Origin: Flavobacteriales bacterium
GTDB taxonomy: Bacteria; Bacteroidota; Bacteroidia; Flavobacteriales_D; Crocinitomicaceae
DNA: 64,000 bases
Direction: 5' to 3'
Assembly: GCA_947497485.1 (NCBI GenBank)
Contig: CANMHB010000004.1
Coordinates: 124,001 to 188,000 of the forward strand
The number at the start of each line of letters is the position of its first letter. The first letter of the stretch is position 1. This document shows, one piece after another, positions 29,701-36,638 of this stretch. The notes beneath the pieces were generated by a model, which saw only the letters and a program-made list of their open reading frames with translations, was not told where the DNA came from and ran no database searches. The translations under genes and the position numbers were made by a program.

Positions 29701-29822
29701 AAATTCAAAAAGGCATTTCACTTTGGCAAATTAATGAATCCGATCTTGCTCCAGGAATTTATTTTATTAAGATAACTAATGGTTCAAATTCTACTAAAGT
29801 ATTAAAACATACTTTGAACTAA
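17745..29822 (+). CDS. Giant secreted multidomain T9SS cargo protein (4025 residues)
   Basis: A 12-kb single frame codes for a very large, Ser/Thr/Gly/Asn-rich exported protein, probably a surface adhesin or matrix component. A signal peptide (about 1-38, ending NGWGQ) is followed by a jelly-roll-like region (about 40-230) and long runs of autotransporter-associated beta-strand repeats (about 280-1150; for example LTKVGAGTLTLSNSSNSYSG). Next is a beta-helix-like stretch (about 1180-1740). Two YDG-type domains (about 1855-1940 and 1941-2023, NNKVYDATTS and SNKVYDGTTT) and one MBG domain (about 2024-2105, NVTKVFGAALTGG) follow. Two fibronectin III domains (from about 2389 and 2692) and an Ig-like domain (about 2938-3015) come next. 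Two related modules lie near 3125-3300 and 3400-3560. The C-terminus has LPVELIYFNA (about 3842) and a T9SS type A sorting domain (from about 3945: FPNPSEKNG to KVLKHTLN). No enzyme domain was seen. Start ATG 17745 fits the signal peptide. Confidence 0.9.
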   Translation: MNIHLLHNSFLSLRKIQFSLFLILFSLTPFFSLNGWGQTTVTYTMQDTYFPTQFNDGGDFFDNGSTELGMWANTGNKNTAAWRTFRIAGNNNAATARTLRVGDVFKITVSCTRAFGQIGFSLNAAGTQGTSYANRISGSRLYFNTDNYGTWYVNRSGGNTNFSYTPIQSTYKDYIFTIKITSSTTADVFLTVDGTDYRAYNLTMNGTGNIDAFSIYGSDLWDGDSNDNAYWKQTASVTNSGSVELGYYLTSGTYTPGLVSNGLAANSTSTSSTNNVLVGGDAGSSVVLNQANTYTGTTTVNANATLKLGVSSTSSTTGPLGSTTGTTVSSGGVLDMNGFSLTSSATEALTLNGTGISSGGALTNTSGTSSTWAGAIAMGSNSSTGGSGNLTISGILSGAFSLTKVGAGTLTLSNSSNSYSGGTVISGGTVSISNAGHLGNTSGAITLGSGSTSATLNITTGISRTVLNVTDGSSAGVINVASGQTFTLTNLNTASGTNNATKIGKSGTGTLTLSGAGTYVGQIQIGEGNVIVSNNSGLGTNNSTVARGIDLGLNVGDVSQANNVSVLATTGITVPQSIYVAPNTTSATRTIGLSGASGTATYNNEIYLDGNLTVSGTGTVVLSGRLTNTGGLISNATTVNLQHNANNYSGTTTINAGSELRLNPSANATFSSQIVLNGGTLGTTGITASRTWTSSSTLNVSASSTIALESGTAHTLTIAASNGVSWTSGIFLTITNWAGAYNGTSGTAGKIFVGSSATGLTTTQLSQIIFYNGTSYYQATLLSTGELVPTSTIAAFYWGGSGTWTSANTWSLTSGGALNQTWISGRDAVFNVVNSTITGASTNVSSITANENVTFTAGGTLAFGTSGTGIATISVASGKIFNLGGQGLTTSATAGYIKNGPGTIQINGSTFAGGVTLNDGMIAAGGINAMGAGGSLTINGGTIAGTANRSFTGKFTGGINIGGNFTLGSSTSPALSTATLLFDNATSLGTNATRTITLGGTGVISWNGIISGTNSSFVINSSVAGAVISLGAANSYTGSTTIGSNATIRLGATNAIPVGGVGLILNGGTLSTGATTGFSLGSSPTNVGTLDLAANSTIALGTGNHSLYFAASNGVTWNGSTLTITGWTGNGGESGTAGKIFVGNSSSGLTSGQLAKITINGQGVTQLSTGEIVPRATIYRSAQTGNWSSTSTWERSLDDGASWIAAVATPTSADGTITIRSSHTITIAASITIDQTTVDNGATVIHSSANTVTLANGTGTDLTINGLWSRTSSNSITINASATIQVGSTGIYEHAISASGGSIPIATWDANSTLKIATTATMSSYPTGLDQTFGKVEVNCASQTSSNVNFFVTNAVTEVKVISTGSGSIELNNGSNGITITGNYIQTGGTVKVNYSGSLGIGNATFTVGDFSIEGGTFIISDNPGSSYYGQLIVNGNYSQSGGTINFLTGNGATYLDVKGNMSLTGGNFTTSFTSANTGIYFIGTGAQSLTVGNLSSYTSALNTRFYYKTSSGPTALNETYSSTSSQNTISGTTGTARSGFTAWPTSGSLINNLTINNSAGVTLSTAKQVNGALTLTSGKLTTNGNVLTLINTSTGSSSSYVVADATGTVTMNGVSSAKTIPIGTASSYAPLVVSAGSSTNYSTYVTSTLPCAVGNANQVVNLAWGINGSNVPSNVVFQWNSTNQGSSFNPANTCEIGQYGSSCPYTATSIGVASGSGPYTLSVGSGLASGSNLYSVGNLNSIVPAGPSLSAVTMSSALSTTYGTASSGVSFTANGTNLSTNITATAQTGYEVSTSSGSGYGSSVTVANGTTVWVRLAATQAAGDYNGASAVVLSSTGATSVNVTTSSTGNSVSQKALTISGLTANNKVYDATTSVSITGSAAYSGLVNGESFSVSGAPTWAFATKTVGTAKAITQTGSFSAPSANYSITQPTYTADITSASLTITGATASNKVYDGTTTAAISGGSLSGVLLTDVVTLTQSGTFASANVANGISVTSTSSISGADAGNYTLTQPSGLIANITVKSLTITANNVTKVFGAALTGGSGSTAFSSSGLVGSETIGSVTIAYGSGASSGDATGTYSGQVTASSATGGTFNAGNYSISYLAGDIIVVDVIAAWDFTTSTASSSNVNITAPVISQGNNNGTTTLITSTSASSGYTGASGGNNAGAAARAGSLSTASNGSAYFEFTITPNSGVEVTIKEVSFGSRGTATAPQNFTLRSSSDSYSNDIFTGTLSATSTWELKSNTTSINEVINSARTYRIYGYNGSGSPSANTANWRIDDIKIQGFVKSVPQLSTPTSTSVGNTSASLGATITSDGGATITARGTVYGTSASPTTNSLAEGGTSVAAFTHSRTGLTANTLYYYRGYATNSVGTGYSADGTFTTLHNAPTVGSGSNATATSIDASWSAPSGGSETFTYEIQVDNDNDFSSPTFTQSGISSATTSITATGLTSNTTYFFRVRANNAGGSSAWSSTSTGYATLAAVTPTLSGTLLTAFGNVCINTTTSPNSFTINGATLTSADVTVSSLSGFTFSTTAGGTYTSSLTLSQAGGTYSQDIYVKFNPTAVQSYDGNIVIGGGGASSVNVAASGSGNSGSVSVTTTAASSIYSTGASTGGSSISTSCGTITSKGVAYGTSANPTTPVTSDGTGTGDFTSLLSGLTPNTLYNYRAYATNSNSVTSYGSNLTFTTLHNAPTVGTGSSPATTGFTANWTAPTGGGSETFTYEVAVSTSSSFASTLSSQSGIASGTTSYQFTGLSNGTTYYFRVRTNNAGGSSNWSAISSGITTLAPWENFEIGSKGSYTAGNVTCSAGNWNLSDALIGTSSNDRKLGSQSVRIQSTGVLSMNFDVTNGISTLTIYHGLFSTDASSTWRLEVSNNNGSSWDAYVSSDITTSSTTLTAQTFNIDLCGTLRFRIVKRSGTTSQRINFDDIVLVEKAATPSAPTTSAQTFCSASSPTVSSLTATGTSIQWYSAATGGSGLASNTALVDGTSYYASQTVSGCESSRTSAAITVRSEGTWIGGNSTDWSNAANWCGGVPTSSTNVTIPSGTANSAVISSSVSVNTLTINSGATLSTSGTPTITIANNGSFTNNGTFTAGSSKVSFAGNGTVTGTVAFNDVDIAGGVNFGTASTVNGTLSMNSGSYINTNAPTYGTGSTLKYNTGGTYGRSTEWSTTSGAGAPFSVQLSNNTTLNYPNSANGGANAFSTNLSLGGNLTIDNGSALYMDYGGNANKSGRLDVLGNILLNGNLSLGNASGGDIKVGGNWTRNSGSTFNANGRAVFINGTGTSIITGNGGETFPYLVNDKTSGTIQLGSNVTLTSPSGGNALTHKSTASLDLNGFDLTFSGPASTTILANGACNVTGTGNIFITNNSKTLTQSSGTWTFGSNVVLRIQNGLNFGNNISTVNGTLEINSGGYVTSYGPNYGSGSLLKYNIGNAYGRSVEWYSDVVSGTGVPSNVLISSGTTLDLGANDNNGRESWVTGNLTLDGTLSLAETDQLAPLNVSGNVIFNNGTLILSTTAGGDIKVGGNWSGTGSFTPNSRAVFFNGTGNQTISRNDNFPYLFVNKSSGTLTFAGAITLNNKLTYSNGTIALGVGGSIDASGASAEVEFANSSVYTLPTGMFTGNVNKLTLNGNGGVNLSENLTVTGNLTLTNGDLNIGANTLTLGSSSSVSSGSSSSHVNATSTGEIRKIYSSNASFIFPVGDGTNYTPATLNFTAGSSLTGASDDFVGVRLKTSKVTDMNSANTTFLNRSWFIEPGAGLSGYTYTVNLKYADADVSGTESNIKPVKKSSGVWHYPGDASFEYGTQLTGTSTSGTDYNTNILVWSGLTSFSEFGGGGQGGPLPVELIYFNAICEEDVLKLNWSTASEKNSSHFDIEKSQDGIDWILIGSVPAAGNSNEEITYSFQDNTKSYQEYYRLNQFDFDGKNKIYGPISADCKNENSEFMTFPNPSEKNGFSVVLNSNELSGLGSILMTDSKGNLVYQKQVEIQKGISLWQINESDLAPGIYFIKITNGSNSTKVLKHTLN

Positions 29823-29973
29823 TAAATGGACGATATTTTTTTTAGATTCCTCGAAATAGAATTCAATGTGAAACTATCCGAACAATTGATGTAACAAAGT
29901 TGTTAGAAACTCTATTCAGTTTGTATTTTAAAGCAACCTTCGGCTCATAAATTTCGTTTGAATAGTACTTGGG

Positions 29974-32900
29974 ATGAATTTACGGAAAAAGTTTAAATTT
30001 CAGTTTTATTGGTTAGTTTATACAATTGTATTATTCTTACCGATTTCCTTAAATTCTCAAATTGTCTATCCATTTAATATTCGTCATCAAGTAAATCAGA
30101 AGGGTGGCATTGTAATGCTATCAAATGTTGCTTTAACATGTAACGGAAACAATTCTAATTGCGCTGTTTATCAGGCTCAATATCCACCTAATGGGAATCA
30201 TAATCAAGATGGTGGAATAACCATGGGTTATGTCGATGTCGACACGGATGCATCAACTTGGATGTCGAGCAGCGATAGTCTTAACTTAGATGATTGTAGT
30301 CAGGTAACTTGGGCTGGATTATATTGGAGTGCTCGAATAACAACAAACACAACAAATTACGCTACAAGAAATACGGTTCGAATTAAAAGAAACAATGGTC
30401 TTTATCAAACGCTTTCGGCTGATCAAATTTTAGACGTTCAAAATATTCAAGGAAATCCCGGATTCAATATGCGCAGTTACTATTGTTTCAAAGATGTGAC
30501 CTCAATCATACAAGCTGCAAATGGTCACGGACGATTTTCAATTGCAAACATTGTTTCTCAAACTGGTTCCGAAAATCTTTTTGGAGCTTGGTCAATCATA
30601 GTTGTGTACAAAAATCAATTGGAGTCAATGCGAAATCTGACGGTTTTTGACGGGATGGCGTATGTCAGTAATAACAATAACCTTGATATTCCGATTTCAG
30701 GTTTTGTTACCCCTCAAGTTGGCCCAGTCAGTTTTGAACTTGGAGTTGTTGCTTTTGAAGGAGATCGTAGCATTGCAGGTGATCGATTGCAATTTAATGG
30801 AAATGGTACTTTTTTAAATGTGCCTGATCCTTTGCGTTCACCAACAGATTTTTTCAATAGCATATTGACTTATGATGGAGCTCTTACTCCATATCGCAAA
30901 CCAAACTACAATAATACACTCGGTTTTGACACAGGTATTTTTCTTCCTGATAACACCACCCAAAGTTATATTGGAAATAATGCTACCACTGCTACAGTGC
31001 GCGTTGCAACATCGCAAGATGCGATTATACCAAGAGTGATAACTTCGGCAATTGATATTTATGAACCCGACCTACGTGCCACAGTTTATATAAATGATTT
31101 GAATGGCGCACCTGCTCAACCAAATGATATTTTGGAATACACGGTTGTGGCTAAAAACATTGGCTCAGATATTTCTTTAAACACATATTTAGTTGATACA
31201 CTCGATATTCGCACGAATTATATTCCAAATACCATTAGTTATTTAAATGGTCCTTTTGTTGGGGCAAAAACCGATGCAATAGCTGATGACCAAGCTGAAT
31301 ATGATCCAGTTAGTCGAACAATAAAAGCGCGTGTAAGTGCAGGTGCTGATGCTTTACAAGGCGGATCTATGATCAACTCTTCGACAGGAATTGATAGTGC
31401 GGTTGTGCGTTTTCGAGTAAAAGTAGTGGATGATTGCGTTTTATTAAGCTGTGATAGCACACTAGAAAATAAAGCATATTTATTTGGTACAGGTGTGATT
31501 TCAGGAAATACGTTTAATAATGGAGGGGCGTCTGATTATTATGATGCAAATGGCTGTCCAACCTCTTCGAGTAATTTGATTTCTGTATTTGCACCCAATT
31601 GTCCTCCGATTGACATTACATACAATAATCCTCTGTGTTTTGGGGATTCGCTTAATCTGTCTGTACCATACTCTCTTTACGCAAATTATTCATGGACAGG
31701 CCCCAATGGTTTTACATCGAATTTAGCAAATCCATCTATTCCAAATGTCTCATTTAGCGATGCCGGAAACTACACAGCTTCAATTACGCTGCAAGATGGT
31801 TCATGTTCTTACGATAACTTAGTCGAGAATGTAGTTGTGAATCCCAATCCAACAGTTCAATTAAATTTTTTGAATAACGTTCAATGTTTCAATGCGGCAA
31901 ATGGATCGATTCAAGTTCAAGGATTAGGAAATTCACCTTTTACATATCAATGGACAAATTCGGCAACAAACACGAATTTTTCTTCGAGTAGTTCAATTTC
32001 TGGATTATCACCTGGTTCTTATGTTGTGACTATTCAGGATGCAAATACTTGTTTTGTAAAAGATACATTTGAAATAACTCAGCCAACTTTACTTGTGGCA
32101 AATGCAAGTATCACTTCTAATTACAATGGACAGAACATAAGTTGCTTCGGTGCATCAGACGGTTCTGCAAATGTTTTAATTTCGGGAGGGGTTTCACCAT
32201 ATAACATTCAATGGTCCAATGGAGCTAACACGGCAAATATTTCGAATTTAGCACCTGGAACATACACAGTAACGGTTACGGATTTTAATGGATGTGTTAA
32301 AACGAGTTCTGTTACTCTGACCCAACCATCTGCAATAAATTTAAGCGATACTAAGTTTATGGTTTCTTGTTTCGGAGGCTCAAATGGTTCAATTAACTTA
32401 TCCGTGACTGGCGGAATTCCTGGATATTCATATAGTTGGTCGAATGGACAAACCACTGAAGATATTTCAGGGTTAAGTGCTGGGACATATAGTGTATTGG
32501 TTACAGATTTAAATGGTTGCACGAAAACAAGATCTGTTTCAATAACTCAGCCTTTGGCACCGATAAGCTTAACTGAGACGCATATTAATGTTGCTTGTTT
32601 CGGAAATTCTACCGGTTCTATAAATCTTTCTGTTTCAGGAGGAACCGCTCCTTATTCTTATCTCTGGTCTAACGGTGCGACAACCCAAGATATTTCAAAT
32701 TTAAGTTCTGGAACTTATTCAGTCACGGTTAAAGATTCAAAAAATTGTCAAGAAATTATTTCGGTGATTATTTCACAGCCTTCTGCTCCACTTTCTTCAA
32801 CAGTATTAATTACGAATGTATCTTGTTTTGGAGGAACCGATGGTTCAGTTAATTTATCAATTACAGGTGGAACAATTCCTTATTCATTTTTATGGAACAA

Positions 32901-35900
32901 TGGTTTTACAACTGAGGATATTAGCGCCTTGAACAATGGTAATTATTCAGTAGTAATAACTGATTTTAATGGTTGCACAACCAATAATGCTGCGTTGGTC
33001 TCACAGCCTATGGCTCCACTAACTTATGCGTTTCAAATCGATCAACCAAACTGTTTTGGCAGTAGTGATGGCAGTATTGATTTAACGATAAACGGTGGAA
33101 CAGCTCCGTATCAATACACTTGGTCAAATGCCCAAATAACGCAAGATCTTTCCGCTCTAAATCAAGGTGTTTATTCTGTAATTGTTAGAGATGCTAATCA
33201 ATGCGAATTGCAAGCAGACACGAATTTAGTCCACCCTTCTCAATTGCAAATTCAATATACCAAGCTTGATGTAAAATGCTATGGCGAAGCAACCGGAACA
33301 ATTGATGTTTTAGTCTCCGGTGGAACTCCAAATTACACTTACTTATGGTCAAATGGTTCGACAACTGAAGATTTATCCGCTTTGGTTTTTGGAAATTATC
33401 AAGTTACTATTACCGACTCATTGGGATGTTCGATTTCTGAGCAAATTACAATATCTCAACCTTTGGCTCCAATTGTGTTGACTGAAGTCCATCAAGATGC
33501 ATTGTGTATTGGAGGTCAGCAAGGAAACATTGATGTTTCAGTATCAGGGGGAACGATGCCTTATATTTACAATTGGAATAATGGTCAAAATTCTGAGGAT
33601 GTGCAGAATTTAGTAGCAGGATTTTATTATTGTGTTGTTACTGATTTCAATCAATGTTCTGATACGATTGGTGTTACAATTCTTGATCCATCTAACACAA
33701 TGGTTCTAACAGAAATTCATTCGGATGTTTCTTGTTTTAATGGTTCAAATGGGGATATTAATTTAAATGTTTCGGCTGGTACACCTACTTATTCTTACAT
33801 ATGGAACAACGGTTCCAATTCTGAAGATATTAGTAATTTGACCTACGGAAATTACTTTGTGACTGTCACGGATTTAAATTCTTGTCAATCCTTTTTATCA
33901 GTGATGATTAATCAACCACCTGCACCACTTCAAATTTCTTTTCAAAAAAATGATGTTCTGTGTTATGATTTTGAAACAGGTACAATAGATATCACAGCCA
34001 CAGGAGGGACTTCTCCTTATCAATATTCTTGGAGCAATGGATCCACTGACGAGGATTTGTTTAACCTTGGTTCAGCTAGTTATGATATCACTTTAACAGA
34101 CAATAATGGTTGTATAGCGGATACATCGATTACGATAACTCAGCCTAATGAAATAATGATTTCAGAGGTTCATCAAGATGTTTCTTGTTATGGCGGAAAT
34201 GATGGTGTTATTGATATAACGATAACTGGTGGGGTGGCGCCTTACAACTATCTTTGGAGTAACGGAGAAACGACAGAAGACATTAATTCACTTTCATATG
34301 ACACTTACGAATTAATAGTAACGGACGCCAACAATTGCATTAAATCCATTTCAGTTTTAATAGATCAACCGGATGCACCACTTACTTTAGCTGCTGAAAT
34401 TGATGATGTTTCTTGCTTTGCAGGAAATGATGGGGCAATTAATCTTACGCCCTCTGGTGGCAATGGTTTTTACAACTACCAATGGAGCACGAATGATATC
34501 TCCGAAGACATTCAAGCGCTTGTAACTGGTTCGTATACAATTACTGTTACAGATATAAAAAATTGTTCTGCGACTGAAACCTATTTTGTCGCTCAACCTC
34601 TAACTCCAATATCAATTTCGACATCTTTTACGCCGGTTATTTGTTTTGGAGAATCCAACGGAACCGCAACTGTTAATATAAGTGGTGGAACGCCAGGATA
34701 TTCAATCAATTGGAGCAATGGTGAAATAACGAATACGGTTTCAAATTTGTTAGCAGGTGATTATGTTGTAACAGTTCTTGATACGAATCTTTGTTCAATT
34801 TCTGCAATTGTTTCCGTGCTTCAACCCGATGAATTAAATGTAAATGCGGATTCAACAAATGTCAATTGCTTTGGAGCGTCAACAGGATCGGTTACAGCAA
34901 TTCCGAATGGAGGAATTTCACCATATTCGTTTTTGTGGAATGATAATTCAATCACAAATTCGATTTCTAACCTAGCAGCGGGACAATACTCTGTTGTTAT
35001 TACTGATTTTAATGGATGTTTAGCATACGACACAACTTCTGTCAATCAACCAGCATTACCACTTCAAATCTCATTCGTAACTTCTGATAATATTTGTTAT
35101 GGAGCCTCTCAAGGAGCTATTGATGCAAGTGTTTTAGGAGGTACTCCTCCTTATAATTATTTGTGGTCAACAAGCGAAATTTCCGATATTATCTCTGATT
35201 TACCAGTTGGAAATTATTCTTTGAATATAACTGATGCGCTTGGCTGTGTGCTTTCAGCTGACACAACTATCGAAGAGCCAGACCAAATTCAAGCAAATTC
35301 CCAATTAACAATGGTGAGTTGTTTTAATGGAAGTGATGCTTCAATTAATTTAGATGTTTATGGAGGTGTGCAACCTTATGAATTTAGCTGGTCAAACGGA
35401 CAAATTTCTGAAGATATTTCAGGATTAATTCAAGGGAATTATTCAATAACAGTCACAGATTCTAACCTATGTGAAGTATCTTTTTCGTATGTAATTACGC
35501 AACCTGATACTTTGGAAATTAGCTATACACAAATACAACCTACTTGTTTTGGGTATTCAGATGGTCAGTTGATTGCAACGCCGTCAGGAGGAACAACTCC
35601 TTATTCTTATTTATGGTCAAATGGTGATAATTCCCAAGTAGCTGACTCGTTAATAACTGGAACTTATAATGTTTTAGTTAGTGACGCAAATAATTGTCAA
35701 ACAGAACTTCTTTGTACTTTAAATCAGCCTCCTCAATTGCAGGTTTCGTTTGATGTTGATACACTTGAGGGTTGTACTCCTTTTTTGGTAAATTTTCAAA
35801 ATACTTCTGATCCAAGCGTTTCTTGTTTGTGGAATTTTGGCGATGGACAATCATTTATTGGTTGCGATGAAGTTTCAAATAGTTATAATGAGGGTGGAAT

Positions 35901-36528
35901 TTACGATGTGTTCCTGACAATTATTGATGCGAATGGCTGTTCAAACAATGTCACTTACGACAATTTAATTACTGTGCATCAAACCCCACAAGCAGACTTT
36001 AATTTGGACCCTCAGCAGTTATTTTCTTTCTCGAACACTACCACTATTACCAACGAATCAATAGGTGGAGATTTTTACATTTGGAATTTGGGTGATGAAC
36101 AAGCGAGTCATCTTTATTTTGAGCCAGGCGAACATTCATATCCTATTAATATTTCAGATACGTTTTTAGTTTCTCTCATTGCACAAACAGTTGAAGGTTG
36201 CGCTGATACGGTTCGTAAAATAATTTTATTTAATAACGATCCATTTTATTACGTGCCAAATACATTTATTCCCGACGGTGATGGCAGAAATGACTTATGG
36301 AAACCTATTTTTTCCAATATCGAAAATATAAAGCGCTATTCTTTGCAAGTCTTTAATCGTTGGGGTGAATTAATTTTTAGTACTGATGATCCTAATATGG
36401 GATGGAATGGTTCATTTGGGGATCCTACAAATATGGTTCAGGATGGAACATACGTCTGGAAAATTCAATTTTCTTGGTTTGATTTTAAGGTATACACGGC
36501 AACGGGGCACGTGAATTTGTTGCGCTAA
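29974..36528 (+). CDS. SprB-repeat surface protein with gliding-motility C-terminal domain (paralogue A, 2184 residues)
   Basis: After a signal peptide (about 1-29) comes an N-terminal domain (about 30-350; QKGGIVMLSNVALTCNG, WAGLYWSAR, FGAWSIIVVYKN, MRNLTVFDGMAYV), then a DUF11-like segment (about 365-540; LEYTVVAKNIGSD). From about 629 to 1922 there are 17 SprB-type repeats of roughly 75 residues, each with a core like SCFGGSNGSINLSVTGG, YSWSNGQTTEDISGL, GTYSVLVTDLNGC and a TQP ending. A PKD domain follows (about 1929-2005; LWNFGDGQSF). The last 95 residues (from about 2089; YVPNTFIPDGDGRNDLW ... NRWGELIF) form the gliding-motility-associated C-terminal (CHU_C, T9SS type B) domain. SprB repeats are known from the Flavobacterium gliding adhesin SprB, so a cell-surface adhesin is likely. 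It is directly followed by a paralogue. Confidence 0.92.
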   Translation: MNLRKKFKFQFYWLVYTIVLFLPISLNSQIVYPFNIRHQVNQKGGIVMLSNVALTCNGNNSNCAVYQAQYPPNGNHNQDGGITMGYVDVDTDASTWMSSSDSLNLDDCSQVTWAGLYWSARITTNTTNYATRNTVRIKRNNGLYQTLSADQILDVQNIQGNPGFNMRSYYCFKDVTSIIQAANGHGRFSIANIVSQTGSENLFGAWSIIVVYKNQLESMRNLTVFDGMAYVSNNNNLDIPISGFVTPQVGPVSFELGVVAFEGDRSIAGDRLQFNGNGTFLNVPDPLRSPTDFFNSILTYDGALTPYRKPNYNNTLGFDTGIFLPDNTTQSYIGNNATTATVRVATSQDAIIPRVITSAIDIYEPDLRATVYINDLNGAPAQPNDILEYTVVAKNIGSDISLNTYLVDTLDIRTNYIPNTISYLNGPFVGAKTDAIADDQAEYDPVSRTIKARVSAGADALQGGSMINSSTGIDSAVVRFRVKVVDDCVLLSCDSTLENKAYLFGTGVISGNTFNNGGASDYYDANGCPTSSSNLISVFAPNCPPIDITYNNPLCFGDSLNLSVPYSLYANYSWTGPNGFTSNLANPSIPNVSFSDAGNYTASITLQDGSCSYDNLVENVVVNPNPTVQLNFLNNVQCFNAANGSIQVQGLGNSPFTYQWTNSATNTNFSSSSSISGLSPGSYVVTIQDANTCFVKDTFEITQPTLLVANASITSNYNGQNISCFGASDGSANVLISGGVSPYNIQWSNGANTANISNLAPGTYTVTVTDFNGCVKTSSVTLTQPSAINLSDTKFMVSCFGGSNGSINLSVTGGIPGYSYSWSNGQTTEDISGLSAGTYSVLVTDLNGCTKTRSVSITQPLAPISLTETHINVACFGNSTGSINLSVSGGTAPYSYLWSNGATTQDISNLSSGTYSVTVKDSKNCQEIISVIISQPSAPLSSTVLITNVSCFGGTDGSVNLSITGGTIPYSFLWNNGFTTEDISALNNGNYSVVITDFNGCTTNNAALVSQPMAPLTYAFQIDQPNCFGSSDGSIDLTINGGTAPYQYTWSNAQITQDLSALNQGVYSVIVRDANQCELQADTNLVHPSQLQIQYTKLDVKCYGEATGTIDVLVSGGTPNYTYLWSNGSTTEDLSALVFGNYQVTITDSLGCSISEQITISQPLAPIVLTEVHQDALCIGGQQGNIDVSVSGGTMPYIYNWNNGQNSEDVQNLVAGFYYCVVTDFNQCSDTIGVTILDPSNTMVLTEIHSDVSCFNGSNGDINLNVSAGTPTYSYIWNNGSNSEDISNLTYGNYFVTVTDLNSCQSFLSVMINQPPAPLQISFQKNDVLCYDFETGTIDITATGGTSPYQYSWSNGSTDEDLFNLGSASYDITLTDNNGCIADTSITITQPNEIMISEVHQDVSCYGGNDGVIDITITGGVAPYNYLWSNGETTEDINSLSYDTYELIVTDANNCIKSISVLIDQPDAPLTLAAEIDDVSCFAGNDGAINLTPSGGNGFYNYQWSTNDISEDIQALVTGSYTITVTDIKNCSATETYFVAQPLTPISISTSFTPVICFGESNGTATVNISGGTPGYSINWSNGEITNTVSNLLAGDYVVTVLDTNLCSISAIVSVLQPDELNVNADSTNVNCFGASTGSVTAIPNGGISPYSFLWNDNSITNSISNLAAGQYSVVITDFNGCLAYDTTSVNQPALPLQISFVTSDNICYGASQGAIDASVLGGTPPYNYLWSTSEISDIISDLPVGNYSLNITDALGCVLSADTTIEEPDQIQANSQLTMVSCFNGSDASINLDVYGGVQPYEFSWSNGQISEDISGLIQGNYSITVTDSNLCEVSFSYVITQPDTLEISYTQIQPTCFGYSDGQLIATPSGGTTPYSYLWSNGDNSQVADSLITGTYNVLVSDANNCQTELLCTLNQPPQLQVSFDVDTLEGCTPFLVNFQNTSDPSVSCLWNFGDGQSFIGCDEVSNSYNEGGIYDVFLTIIDANGCSNNVTYDNLITVHQTPQADFNLDPQQLFSFSNTTTITNESIGGDFYIWNLGDEQASHLYFEPGEHSYPINISDTFLVSLIAQTVEGCADTVRKIILFNNDPFYYVPNTFIPDGDGRNDLWKPIFSNIENIKRYSLQVFNRWGELIFSTDDPNMGWNGSFGDPTNMVQDGTYVWKIQFSWFDFKVYTATGHVNLLR

Positions 36529-36638
36529 TAAATTCATTAGTAGTTATTTATAATCTTGATAATTGTTCAAGCAACGAAAACGCTATCTAATCGTCTTAAA
36601 ATCCGTAACTTTAGCAATACTTTACCAATTTCTGAATC

